Source of the DNA: Streptomyces niger
Lineage (GTDB): Bacteria; Actinomycetota; Actinomycetes; Streptomycetales; Streptomycetaceae
Assembly: GCF_000718305.1 (NCBI RefSeq)
Contig: NZ_JOFQ01000015.1
Location: forward strand, 82,503-146,502
Length of the DNA stretch: 64,000 nt
Direction: 5' to 3'
Shown piece after piece: positions 54,610 through 63,901 of this stretch. The stretch's first letter is position 1. Every line of letters begins with the position of its first letter. The notes beneath the pieces were generated by a model, which saw only the letters and a program-made list of their open reading frames with translations, searched no databases and was not told the origin of the DNA. A program made the translations under genes and the position numbers.

Positions 54610-56100
54610 ATGCATGACGCAAGACCCGAGCAGCACGACGACGAGAGCCGCCACCAGGGCGCCCCGGACGGCGCGGAGCCGTTCGGCACACCCGACGAGG
54701 CCGGGCCGAGCCGCCGCTCGGTCCTGCGGACCGCGGGCACGGCCGGAGCCGGGCTCGGGCTCGCCGGGCTGGGCGCGTTCGGCGCGAGCGGCACGGCGGC
54801 GGCCGCACCGGCGCCCGGCGGGGCCGCCGACACCGCCGCGGCACCGAAGCGACGCGGCAAGACCATGATCGGTGTGCCGTTCGAGGGCCGCAGCACCGTA
54901 CGCATCGGCATCATCGGCCTCGGCAACCGCGGCGGCTCCATGATCGACCTCTTCCTCGCCGTGCCGAACACCCGGGTCGTGGCGGTGTGCGACCCGGTCA
55001 AGGAGAAGACCGCCAAGGCCGCGAAGAAGGTCACCGACGCGGGTCAGCCGGCGCCCGCCGTCTACGCCAAGGGCGACCGCGACTTCGAGAACCTCTGCAA
55101 GCGCGGCGACATCGACTTCGTGTACGTCGCGTCGCCCTGGGACTGGCACTTCGAGATGGCGAAGACCGCCCTGCTCAACGGGAAGCACGTGGGCGTCGAA
55201 TGCCCGATAGCGCTCCGGCTGGAGCAGCTGTGGGAGCTGGTCGACCTCTCGGAGTACACCCGTAAGCACTGTCTCCAGCTGGAGAACTGCTGTTACGGGC
55301 GGAACGAGATGCGGGTGCTGCGGATGGCGCACGCGGGCCTCTTCGGCGAGCTGCTGCACGGCGCCGGTGCCTACAACCACGACCTGCGCGGCCTGATGTT
55401 CGACCCGGACTACTACGAGGGGCCGTGGCGCCGGCTGTGGCACACCCGGCTGCGCGGCGACCTGTACCCCAACCACGGCTTCGGGCCCGTCGCCAACTAC
55501 ATGGACGTCAACCGCGGCGACCGCGCCGTACGGATCTCCAGCTTCGGCACGCCCGCCCGGGGCCTGGCCGCGTACCGCGAGGAGCACATGCCGGCGGGCG
55601 ACCCGAGCTGGAAGGAGACGTACATCGAGAGCGACCGGACGATCTCCCTCGTCCAGACCGCCAAGGGCCGGGTGATCCGCCTGGAGCACGACGTCTCGAC
55701 CCCGCACCCGTACAGCCGCATCAACAGCCTCGGCGGCACGAAGGGCGTCTTCGAGGACTACCCGGAGCGGATCTACATCGAGCCGGACCACAACAACGAC
55801 GAGTGGGGCGACTTCGGCGCGTACGCCGAGTGGGACCACTGGCTCTGGAAGGAGCACGCCAACCCGCCCGGCGGCCACGGCGGCATGGACTACATGCTGG
55901 TCTTCCGGCTGACCCAGTGCCTGCACCTGGGCCTAGTGCCCGACTTCGACGTGTACGACGCGGCGACCTGGACCTCACCGGTGCCGCTGAGCGACCTGTC
56001 GATCAAGGCGCACGGCAAGCCGATGGAGATCCCGGACTTCACGCGCGGCGACTGGCAGAAGGCCCGGCCGGGGATGGACTCGGAGAAGCCGAAGGCCTGA
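54610..56100 (+). CDS. Tat-exported Gfo/Idh/MocA protein, GH109-like
   Basis: A 496-residue protein. A twin-arginine signal ([14 protein letters not shown]) is preceded by a 35-residue acidic leader. The NAD-binding fold starts [12 protein letters not shown] (about residue 99), and [16 protein letters not shown] and [18 protein letters not shown] match GH109 alpha-N-acetylgalactosaminidases, which use NAD in an oxidation-elimination mechanism. AGGAGG lies eight bases before the ATG at 54610. It is probably exported with NAD bound and trims GalNAc-containing glycans; oxidoreductase activity on another sugar is possible. Confidence 0.82.
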   Translation: MHDARPEQHDDESRHQGAPDGAEPFGTPDEAGPSRRSVLRTAGTAGAGLGLAGLGAFGASGTAAAAPAPGGAADTAAAPKRRGKTMIGVPFEGRSTVRIGIIGLGNRGGSMIDLFLAVPNTRVVAVCDPVKEKTAKAAKKVTDAGQPAPAVYAKGDRDFENLCKRGDIDFVYVASPWDWHFEMAKTALLNGKHVGVECPIALRLEQLWELVDLSEYTRKHCLQLENCCYGRNEMRVLRMAHAGLFGELLHGAGAYNHDLRGLMFDPDYYEGPWRRLWHTRLRGDLYPNHGFGPVANYMDVNRGDRAVRISSFGTPARGLAAYREEHMPAGDPSWKETYIESDRTISLVQTAKGRVIRLEHDVSTPHPYSRINSLGGTKGVFEDYPERIYIEPDHNNDEWGDFGAYAEWDHWLWKEHANPPGGHGGMDYMLVFRLTQCLHLGLVPDFDVYDAATWTSPVPLSDLSIKAHGKPMEIPDFTRGDWQKARPGMDSEKPKA

Positions 56101-56142
56101 CGGCCGAGGCCGTCAGGCGGCCACGGAGCCCCTGAGGGACGC

Positions 56143-56176
56143 CGGGGCCCGGCGGGCGTACGCCGGCCGGGCCCCG
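56143..56176. terminator. Hairpin terminator between convergent genes
   Basis: CGGGGCCC (56143-56150) pairs with GGGCCCCG (56169-56176), with further GC pairing inside. It lies between the GH109-like gene and the convergent dctA, so it can serve both directions. Confidence 0.6.
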
Positions 56177-56219
56177 TTCGCCGTCGCTCACCTCCGCGGC
56201 CGGCTCCGCTCTCCGGCGC

Positions 56220-57629
56220 TCACTTCTCGACCGACGCGTCCCTGGCGGAGGGCTCGGAGGACGCCTCGGAAGGCGTCTCGGAAGGCGTCTCGGGGGCGGC
56301 AGGCGCCTGGGGAACGCCGGGCGCCTCCGGCGCCGCGGCCGCCGCCCCGTCCAGCACATGCCTCGCCGTCACCCGGTCCAGCGCCCCCTCCCAGCGGGAG
56401 ACCGCGAAGACCGCGACGCAGTTGCCGAGCAGGTTGGTCGCCACCCGCATCGAGTCCATGATCCGGTCGACGCCGAGCAGCAGCGCCACCGCGGCCGCGG
56501 GGATGACACCCAGCGCGGACGCGGTCGCCGACAGCGCGAGGAACGCCGAACCGGGCACGCCGGCCATGCCCTTGCTGGTCAGCATCAGCACCAACACCAC
56601 GGTGATTTGCTGACCTGTCGACAGGTCGACCCCGACGGCCTGCGCGATGAAGAGCGTGCCGATGGAGAGGTAGATCGACGCACCGTCGAGGTTGAAGGAG
56701 TAGCCGGTCGGCAGGACCAGGCCCACCGCGTCGTCCCGGCAGCCCGCGGCCCGCAGCTTCTGCATCATCCGCGGCATCACCGTCTCGCTGGACCCCGTAC
56801 CGAGGGCCAGCAGCAGCTCCTCACGGGTGTAGCGGACGAACTTCCACAGGCTGAGCCCCGTCACGGCCTTGAGCGCGAGCCCCAGCAGGACGAGAAAGGC
56901 GAGCGCGACGCCGTAACAGACGGCGATCAGCTTCGCGTACGTCGTCATCGCGCCGAGGCCGTACTCCCCCACGAGGTGGGCGGTGGCCCCGAAGACGGCG
57001 AGCGGCGCGAGGCGCATGATGTAGCCGACGATCGTGAAGACGACCTCCTGCGCCTGCTCGATGAACGGCAGGATCTGCGGCACCTTCGTCTGTCCGAGGT
57101 GCAGCAGCGCCGCGCCCGTCAGGCAGGCCAGGACGAGCACCTGGAGCAGGGAGTTCTCGGCGAACGCCCCGACCGCGCTGTCCGGCAGCGCTTCGAGGAC
57201 GAACTGCGCCGTGGAAGGCAGATGTCCGCCGCCGGTCTTCGCGTCCACGGCGCCCTGGTCGAGCGAGGCCGGGTCGACGTGCATGCCCCTACCGGGCCCG
57301 AAGACGTTGCCCGCGAGCAGGCCGATGACGAGCGCGACGGTGGTCGCCACCTCGAACCAGATCAGCGCCTTGAGGCCGATCCGGCCGAAGGCCTTGAGAT
57401 CGCCCGCCTTGGTGATGCCGGCGACGACGACGCAGAACACGAGCGGGGCGATCATCGCCTTGATGAGGCGGACGAAGCCGTCGCCGAGCGGCTGGACGGC
57501 CGAGCCGAACTCCGGCCACAGCCGCCCGACGAGGACTCCGAGGAGCAGGGCCACAAGGACCTGCGTGAACAGACTGGTGCGCAGCATGCGGCCGGCCCGG
57601 CGAGCGAGCGATCCGGTGGCGAGCGGCAC
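56220..57629 (-). CDS. dctA: C4-dicarboxylate:cation symporter (DctA)
   Basis: A 469-residue DAACS-family carrier with eight transmembrane helices and two re-entrant loops. The motifs TGSSETVMPR, GYSFNLDGASIY, GVPGSAFLAL and NLLGNCVAVF bind substrate and cation. It imports succinate, fumarate and malate. The start is GTG with GGGAGAG upstream. The last 50 residues are a Pro/Glu/Ser-rich repeat-like tail (SETPSEASSE) beyond the normal family end. It is a single gene. Confidence 0.92.
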   Translation of the reverse strand: MPLATGSLARRAGRMLRTSLFTQVLVALLLGVLVGRLWPEFGSAVQPLGDGFVRLIKAMIAPLVFCVVVAGITKAGDLKAFGRIGLKALIWFEVATTVALVIGLLAGNVFGPGRGMHVDPASLDQGAVDAKTGGGHLPSTAQFVLEALPDSAVGAFAENSLLQVLVLACLTGAALLHLGQTKVPQILPFIEQAQEVVFTIVGYIMRLAPLAVFGATAHLVGEYGLGAMTTYAKLIAVCYGVALAFLVLLGLALKAVTGLSLWKFVRYTREELLLALGTGSSETVMPRMMQKLRAAGCRDDAVGLVLPTGYSFNLDGASIYLSIGTLFIAQAVGVDLSTGQQITVVLVLMLTSKGMAGVPGSAFLALSATASALGVIPAAAVALLLGVDRIMDSMRVATNLLGNCVAVFAVSRWEGALDRVTARHVLDGAAAAAPEAPGVPQAPAAPETPSETPSEASSEPSARDASVEK

Positions 57630-57809
57630 GGACTCTCCCTAGGACGGATTCTGAGATACGGAAGAGGACTTCCGCGATCCGCCACTATGGTCGAGCCCCA
57701 GGCCGCACAGAAGAGCCCGGTACCGCATGGAAAAAATCTTGGAGATTGATCCAAGTAACCCGCGGTACACGCCCTCAGACCTCGGGCGTCAGACCTCCTG
57801 CCTCAGGCC

Positions 57810-58703
57810 TCACGCCTCCAGGTCGGACTTGTCCCCCATGACCACGACCGGGTGCTGGGCGGGGTCGAGCGTACGCAGCAGGTACTGCATCCCGGACTTG
57901 GGGATGCTCACGCAGCCTGACGTCCCGCTCCCGTGATCCATGTGCAGCCAGATGCTGCCGCCCTTGGACTGCCCCTCGGGCCGGGCCGGGTCCAGGGGCG
58001 AGACGCCCTTGGCACGGTTGTAGTCGATGGCGATGACGTAGTCGAAGTCGTGCCGGGTCTTCTTCGCCCAGTACGAGGGCGGGGTGAAGGCCGCGCTCGC
58101 GGTGTACGGCAACTTGGCGCCCGGGTCGGGCAGCACGCCACCCGCGTCGGACAGCGAGTACACCCCCACCGGGCTGCGCTTGTCCCCCTCGTGATGGTCC
58201 AGGGTCCAGCCGCGCTTGCCGTTGTGCGCCTGCCAGCTGCGGACGCGGCTCCAGGTACTCCCGGCGGTGTCCTTGCGACCCGCCGCGCCCTGTACGGCCT
58301 TCGCCGGCTTCTGGTCCGTCGAGCCGCTCTCGCCCTTCACCCCCTTCGCCCTCTTCTCGTTCTTCTCGCCCTGCTCGTCCTTCGTGCCCTGCTCGTCCTT
58401 CGTGCCTTTCGTGTACAGCACGACGGTCGAGGTGGTGGCGTTCCTGCCGTCCCCGTACACCGCGATCACCTGCCGGGAATCAGCAGGGATCCGGGACTGC
58501 AGCCGCTCGCCCACCCCGGGAATGCGGGTCAGCCCCGTGGCCGGCGTGGCACCCGAGTACCCCGCACGCCCGGCGGACTTCTCCCCCTGGTGCCCCGATC
58601 CGCCACAGCCGGCGACCAGAACGAGCCCCGCAGCGGCCAGCGCGCCCGCCCGTGTCACCGTGACCGTCCGTGCCTGTCCGGCCGTCTTACGTGTGCTTCG
58701 CAT
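57810..58703 (-). CDS. L,D-transpeptidase-family (YkuD) lipoprotein
   Basis: A 297-residue exported lipoprotein with lipobox LVAGC (Cys33). A charged low-complexity linker (about residues 100-150, repeats such as GTKDEQG and KNEKRAK) leads to a YkuD catalytic domain: SIWLHMDHGSGTSGC with the first His at 254 and catalytic Cys264. The family makes 3-3 peptidoglycan cross-links or trims the wall; this subgroup is often annotated as unspecified L,D-transpeptidase. The start ATG has AGGGGGC upstream. The gap from here to the ABC gene (58704-59007) shows no gene. Confidence 0.82.
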   Translation of the reverse strand: MRSTRKTAGQARTVTVTRAGALAAAGLVLVAGCGGSGHQGEKSAGRAGYSGATPATGLTRIPGVGERLQSRIPADSRQVIAVYGDGRNATTSTVVLYTKGTKDEQGTKDEQGEKNEKRAKGVKGESGSTDQKPAKAVQGAAGRKDTAGSTWSRVRSWQAHNGKRGWTLDHHEGDKRSPVGVYSLSDAGGVLPDPGAKLPYTASAAFTPPSYWAKKTRHDFDYVIAIDYNRAKGVSPLDPARPEGQSKGGSIWLHMDHGSGTSGCVSIPKSGMQYLLRTLDPAQHPVVVMGDKSDLEA

Positions 58704-59007
58704 GCCCCCTATGGTCGCACCGACGACCGCCGCATGATCGGTCGACTTGACACCCCGCGGACGCAGCGACACACGGGACCGCACATCGTGGCCCGATCCA
58801 TGCGTTGCGCCAGAAAAACGATTGAAATTCCCGGCCATTCCACGCCAACCTTCCATGGCTCCGCCCTGCTCCTGTCACGGGCGGCAGGGCAGCGAGTGGC
58901 ACAGCCCTGCCCTGCTCCGCTGCGCCCACCGCGCCGGCGGGAGCGCCCGGCCCGTTCTCCGGCCGGCGCTCCGCCCGGCCCCTCATCCGACGAAACGCTT
59001 GGACGTC

Positions 59008-61608
59008 ATGCAGATTCGCGATCTACCGCATCCCGACCCGGGTGTCCCCGACGTCCGTACCGGTGGCCGCTTCCTGGTATGGCTCTACCGCCGACAACTG
59101 GGTGGCCAGCTCAAAGCCATGGCCTGGGGACTGGTGCACACCGGCGCCGTCGCCTCCTTCCCGCTGCCGGTGGGCATCGCCGTACAGGCCGTCGCCGACC
59201 GCTCCGGCGCCCGACTCGCCCTCGCGGGCGGACTGTTGATGCTGCTGGGCGTGCTCGTCGCGGTCGGTGACACGATGCTGCACCGCGCCGCCGTCACCAA
59301 CTGGATCACCGCCGTCGCCCGTATTCAGCAGCTGCTCGCCCGCAAGACCGCGGAGCTGGGCTCGGCCCTGACCCGGCGGGTCGCGGCCGGCGAAGTGGTC
59401 GCGGTCAGCACGGGTGACCTGGAAAAGATCGGATGGTTCGTCGAGGCCATCTCCCGCTTCTCGGCCGCCGCGCTCACCTCCATCGGCGTGTGCGTGGCGC
59501 TGGTGATCTACCAGCCCACGCTGGGTGTCGTGGTCGCGGTCGGGGTACCGGTGGTGGCGCTCGCCGTGCTGCCGCTGCTGCCCCGCGCGACGCGCCGCGC
59601 CGACGAACAGCGCGAGAAGGCCGGATACGCCACGGAACTGGCCTCCGACACCGTCGCGGGCCTTCGCGTGCTGCGCGGCATCGGCGGCGAGGAACTCTTC
59701 CTCGGCCGCTACCGCACCGCCTCCCAGGACGTCCGCAAGGCCGCGGTGCGCAGTGCCCGCATGTGGTCGCTGATCTCGGCCGTCCAGGTCGCACTGCCCG
59801 GCCTGCTGCTGATCGCCGTCGTCTGGTACGGCGCGCGGCTGGCCCTGGACGGCCGCATCGAGGTCGGCGCGCTGGTCACGATGTACAGCGCGGTCACCTT
59901 CCTGCTCTATCCCCTGCAGCACTTCGAGGAGATCGCGCAGGCGTACTCCTTCTCCCGGCCGTCCGCGAAGCGGGCCGCCCGCGTCCTGGCGCTCAGCCGC
60001 CCGGTCGACGGCCGCATCACCGACCACGCCCCTCTCAGCGGCGACCTGTACGACCCGACCACCGGCCTGCTGGCCCCGGCCGGCCGCTTCACCGCGGTGG
60101 TCTGCGGCGACCCGGACGCGGCGGGCCGGCTCGCGGAACGCCTCGGCGGCCATCCGGCCAGCGCGGCGGACGTGGAGGAGGACGTGACCGGGGACGTGGG
60201 CGAGGACGTGGGCGAGGACACTGTGGGCTCCGTGGCTCCCGTGGGCCTCGTGGACGCCGTAGGCCCCATGGACGCCGTGGACCCCGTGGACACTGTGGAC
60301 GCTGTGAACGCCGCGAACGGCATGGCCAAGGAGACCGCGAAAGCGGACGAGGCCGTGCGGGGAGGAACGCGTGCGCGTGCAACTGCGCGTGTAATGGGAG
60401 GTACGCGGGCGCGTGCAGTTGAGGGGGCGCAGGAGGCCGTGTCTCCAGGTACGGATTCGGCGGAGGCCGTGTCGTCGCGCCCGGGCTCGGCGGAAGAGGT
60501 CGTGTCGTCGCGCCGGGAGCCGGCGGAAGAGGCCGTGTCGTTGCGCCGGGAGCCGGCGGAAGAGGCCGTGTCGTTGCGCCGGGAGCCGGCGGAAGAGGTC
60601 GCTTCCCCGGCGACGGAATCGGCGGCCCCGGCGATGGCCACGAGCAGCCCGCTTCCCTCCGTGCAGCTGGGCGGCATCGCCCTGGACGACGTACCGCGGG
60701 ACGCCGCCCGCCAAGCCGTACTGGTCCAGGACAAGGATCCGGTGCTGCTGTCGGGGACGCTGCAGGAGCTCTTCGACGTACCGTCCTCCGGCGCCGTCAC
60801 CGCGCGCCAGGCCCTGGCCGCCGCGCAGTGCGACGACGTGCTGGCCGCGCTCGCCCAGGCCGGCACCGGCGGGACGGACGACCCGATGCGCAGCCGCCTC
60901 ACCGAACGCGGCCGCTCGCTCTCCGGCGGCCAGCGCCAGCGGCTCGCGCTGGCCCGGTCGCTGGTCACCGACCCGGAGGTGCTGGTGCTCGACGAGCCGA
61001 CCAGCGCGGTCGACTCGCACACCGAGGCGCGGATCGCCGACGGCCTGCGCGCCCTGCGCGACGGTCGGACCACGGTCGTCCTGACCTCCAGCCCCCTGGT
61101 GCTGGACCGCGCGGACCAGGTGGTCTTCCTGCCCGACGGCAAGGTCGTCGCCGTCGGCCCGCACCGCGAACTCCTCCGCAGCAACCCGGCCTACCACGCG
61201 GTCGTCACCCGCGAGACCGACGAGGAACGCGCCCGTAAGAAGGGTGCCACCGGCACCCCGCTGCAGGACGGCCCGGGTGCGACAGGCCGGAACAGCGCGG
61301 GCACGCCACGGCAGGACGACCCGGGCACGACAGGGCAGGACAGCTCGGGCACGACACGGCGCGACCCGGGTGCGACACGGCGGGGCGGCCCAGGTGCGAC
61401 AGGTCGGGACGGCTCGCCTGCGGCATCGGCGGACGTTCCGCGCGACCGTCCTGATGACCACCCGGATGAGCGTCCCGATGGGCCTCCGGATGGGCGTCCC
61501 GATGGGCGTCCGGATGATCGCCCCGAGGGGCTCCTGCAGAAGACCGACGACTCCAGCCCCACGCGCGCCCGGATGGGCACGCTCGAAACGATCGAGGAGA
61601 CGGCATGA
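59008..61608 (+). CDS. ABC exporter subunit with degenerate P-loop and long repeat insert
   Basis: An 866-residue TMD-NBD protein. The membrane domain is normal (about residues 20-320). In the ATPase the P-loop position reads GDPDAAGRL (367-375), lacking the Lys and Ser/Thr of Walker A. About 165 residues of repeats (387-551) follow: acidic DVxGEDV and DAV units, then five 11-residue RREPAEEAVSL-like units. The Q-loop region VLVQDKDPVLL, the signature LSGGQRQR (638-645) and Walker B VLVLDE (D662, E663) are intact, but the H-loop His is missing (VLTSSPLVL). A repetitive PGATGRD/PDGRPD tail ends it. The partner gene overlaps by ATGA. The pair should form one active ATP site. Confidence 0.88.
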   Translation: MQIRDLPHPDPGVPDVRTGGRFLVWLYRRQLGGQLKAMAWGLVHTGAVASFPLPVGIAVQAVADRSGARLALAGGLLMLLGVLVAVGDTMLHRAAVTNWITAVARIQQLLARKTAELGSALTRRVAAGEVVAVSTGDLEKIGWFVEAISRFSAAALTSIGVCVALVIYQPTLGVVVAVGVPVVALAVLPLLPRATRRADEQREKAGYATELASDTVAGLRVLRGIGGEELFLGRYRTASQDVRKAAVRSARMWSLISAVQVALPGLLLIAVVWYGARLALDGRIEVGALVTMYSAVTFLLYPLQHFEEIAQAYSFSRPSAKRAARVLALSRPVDGRITDHAPLSGDLYDPTTGLLAPAGRFTAVVCGDPDAAGRLAERLGGHPASAADVEEDVTGDVGEDVGEDTVGSVAPVGLVDAVGPMDAVDPVDTVDAVNAANGMAKETAKADEAVRGGTRARATARVMGGTRARAVEGAQEAVSPGTDSAEAVSSRPGSAEEVVSSRREPAEEAVSLRREPAEEAVSLRREPAEEVASPATESAAPAMATSSPLPSVQLGGIALDDVPRDAARQAVLVQDKDPVLLSGTLQELFDVPSSGAVTARQALAAAQCDDVLAALAQAGTGGTDDPMRSRLTERGRSLSGGQRQRLALARSLVTDPEVLVLDEPTSAVDSHTEARIADGLRALRDGRTTVVLTSSPLVLDRADQVVFLPDGKVVAVGPHRELLRSNPAYHAVVTRETDEERARKKGATGTPLQDGPGATGRNSAGTPRQDDPGTTGQDSSGTTRRDPGATRRGGPGATGRDGSPAASADVPRDRPDDHPDERPDGPPDGRPDGRPDDRPEGLLQKTDDSSPTRARMGTLETIEETA
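60445..60609 (+). repeat. 33-bp coding tandem repeat, five units
   Basis: Five in-frame 33-bp units (60445, 60478, 60511, 60544, 60577) encode SPGTDSAEAVS-like to RREPAEEAVSL-like 11-mers. The last three are nearly identical at DNA level, so they expanded recently; the first two have drifted. Confidence 0.85.
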
Positions 61609-63386
61609 TCGGCCTGGCGCCGCCGGAGCACGATCCGGAAGCCGCACGTACGACGACCATCCTTCCCGTCGGCTCCCCCGCGACCGTACGCAGCTACGTC
61701 GCCGGACTGATCCGCCGTCATCGCAAGGCATTCGTCCTCCTCGTCACCGTCAACGCCATCGCCGTCATCGCCTCGATGGTCGGCCCGTATCTCCTCGGCG
61801 ACCTCGTGGAAGACCTCGCCGACGGCGCGCGCAGCATCCCTCTGCAGCGCACCATCGCCCTGTTCGCGCTCGCCCTGGTCATCCAGACCTTCTTCGTACG
61901 CATGGTCCGGCTGCGCGGCGCGATGCTCGGCGAGCGGATGTTGGCAGACCTGCGCGAGGACTTCCTCGTGCGGTCCGTCGCACTGCCGCCCGGCGTGCTG
62001 GAGCGGGCAGGCACCGGAGACCTGCTCTCCCGGATCACCACGGACATCGACCGGCTGGCCAACGCGATGCGCGAGGCCGTGCCGCAGCTGTCCATCGGTG
62101 TGGTCTGGATCGGGCTGCTGGTCGGGGCGCTCGGCCTGACCGCACCGCCGCTCGCCCTGTCCGTGCTCGTCCCGCTGCCCCTGCTGATCGTCGGGTGCCG
62201 CTGGTATTTCAAACGGGCGCCGGCTGCTTATCGTTCCGAGGCCGCCGGATACGCCGCGGTGTCCGCCGCACTCACCGAGACGGTTGACGCGGGGCGCACC
62301 ATCGAGGCGCACCGGCTCGGCGACCGCCGCACCCTGCTCTCGGAGCGGCGCATCCGCGAGTGGACGCAGTGGGAGCGGTACACGCTCTACCTCCGCTCGG
62401 TCCTCTTCCCGGTGATCAACGGCACCCACACCCTGAACCTCGGTGCCGTGCTGATGTTCGGCGGCGCCTTCGTCCTCCAGGGCTGGATGACGATCGGCCA
62501 GCTGACCACCGGTGCGCTGCTCTCCCAGATGATGGTCGAGCCGATCGGCATGGTCCTGCGGTGGTACGACGAACTGCAGGTGGCCCAGGTGTCGATCGCC
62601 CGGCTCGTCGGCGTGCGGGAGATCGAACCCGAGGCGGTGGACGAACGCATCGCCCCCGACGGCCGGCACGTCCGCGCCGACGGCGTCCGCTTCGGCTACC
62701 GGGCCGATGTCGACGTCCTGCACGATGTGTCGCTGCGGGTACGCCCCGGTAGCCGCGTGGCGCTCGTCGGCCCCTCGGGCGCGGGCAAGTCGACCCTCGG
62801 CCGGCTCCTCGCCGGGATCTACGCGCCCCGCACGGGGGAGGTCACCCTCGGCGGCGCCGCACTGTCCCGGATGCCCGCCGAGCGGGTACGTGCCCATGTG
62901 GCCCTGGTCAACCAGGAACACCACGTTTTCGTGGGCTCGTTGCGCGACAACCTGCTGCTGGCCCGTACCGGCGCGACCGACACCGACCTGTGGGCGGCAC
63001 TGTCCGCGGTCGACGCGGACGACTGGGCGAAGGGGCTGGACGAGGGGCTCGACACGGAGGTCGGCTCCGGCGGTTACGCGCTGACTCCGGCGCAGGCCCA
63101 GCAGATCGCCCTGGCCCGGCTGGTCCTGGCGGATCCGCACACCCTGGTCCTGGACGAGGCCACATCGCTCCTCGACCCGCGAGCCGCCCGCCACCTGGAG
63201 CGCTCGCTCGGCAAGGTGCTGGACGGTCGGACGGTCGTCGCCATCGCCCACCGACTGCACACGGCCCACGACGCGGACGTCATCGCGGTGGTCGAGGACG
63301 GCCGCATCACCGAACTCGGCAGCCACGACGAACTGGTCTCCGCGAACGGCCCCTATGCCGCCCTCTGGCACTCCTGGCACGCCTGA
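61605..63386 (+). CDS. ABC exporter subunit with canonical P-loop and degenerate signature
   Basis: A 593-residue TMD-NBD partner. Six transmembrane helices are followed by an ATPase with perfect Walker A GPSGAGKST (389-397), Q-loop NQEHHVFVGSL, Walker B TLVLDEATSLL (D517, E518) and H-loop AIAHRLH. The signature is LTPAQAQQ (493-500) where LSGGQ is expected. Its defects therefore complement those of the preceding subunit: one composite site is fully canonical and the other is dead. Substrate unknown. Confidence 0.9.
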   Translation: MIGLAPPEHDPEAARTTTILPVGSPATVRSYVAGLIRRHRKAFVLLVTVNAIAVIASMVGPYLLGDLVEDLADGARSIPLQRTIALFALALVIQTFFVRMVRLRGAMLGERMLADLREDFLVRSVALPPGVLERAGTGDLLSRITTDIDRLANAMREAVPQLSIGVVWIGLLVGALGLTAPPLALSVLVPLPLLIVGCRWYFKRAPAAYRSEAAGYAAVSAALTETVDAGRTIEAHRLGDRRTLLSERRIREWTQWERYTLYLRSVLFPVINGTHTLNLGAVLMFGGAFVLQGWMTIGQLTTGALLSQMMVEPIGMVLRWYDELQVAQVSIARLVGVREIEPEAVDERIAPDGRHVRADGVRFGYRADVDVLHDVSLRVRPGSRVALVGPSGAGKSTLGRLLAGIYAPRTGEVTLGGAALSRMPAERVRAHVALVNQEHHVFVGSLRDNLLLARTGATDTDLWAALSAVDADDWAKGLDEGLDTEVGSGGYALTPAQAQQIALARLVLADPHTLVLDEATSLLDPRAARHLERSLGKVLDGRTVVAIAHRLHTAHDADVIAVVEDGRITELGSHDELVSANGPYAALWHSWHA

Positions 63387-63457
63387 GCACCCCGCCGGTC
63401 CCCCTACCTCGCCTCCGGCAAGCCGGACCTCGTCGCCCCGAGGAGGGCCCGGGACCG

Positions 63458-63583
63458 GCCGAGGTGGATCCGGGGCCGGCCGAGGTGGATCCGGGGACGC
63501 CCGAGGTGGATCCGGGGACGCCCGAGGTGGATGCGGGGCCGGCCGAGGTGGGTCCGGGGACGCCCGAATCGGATCGGGGGCCC
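63458..63583. repeat. 21-bp tandem repeat, about six units
   Basis: Six head-to-tail 21-bp units with core GAGGTGGATCCGGGG run from 63458; the last is degenerate. They lie in the 515-base gap between the ABC operon and the transposase. On the minus strand they read as repeated RIHLGRP peptides, but no convincing gene contains them. Confidence 0.85.
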
Positions 63584-63761
63584 GGCGGCTCGGACGAGGG
63601 GGAAGCGCAGCGGCCGCCCAGCCACATCGACCGCCATGAAGACCCGGTGTCGGTCGATGCACTCGCCGGTGACCCGGTAGCCGCCGGTGATCGACGCATA
63701 CCTCCCTCGGTACGCATCGGACGCCTGCGTCAGGGCGGTCAAGCGCTTCGCGTCCCGCCTG

Positions 63762-63833
63762 CCGGTCCATCCGATGAATCCGGCCCGTCCGACGAATCCG
63801 GCCCGTCCGATGGATGCGGCCCGTCCGATGGAT
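63762..63833. repeat. 18-bp tandem repeat, four units
   Basis: Four 18-bp units with consensus CCGGCCCGTCCGAYGAAT/GGAT follow each other at 63762, 63780, 63798 and 63816. They are in the same gene-free gap as the 21-bp array. Confidence 0.85.
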
Positions 63834-63901
63834 ATGGACTGCATCCGCCGGGATGCAGAGGCAACGACAGGCCGAGCCTCTTACCTCTACGGGCCGGCGG
63901 C

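Noticed and set aside
63404..63844. Minus-strand 146-residue frame with repeated RIHLGRP peptides
   Set aside because: The peptide repetition follows directly from the 21-bp DNA array, and no ribosome site or family motif supports a gene.
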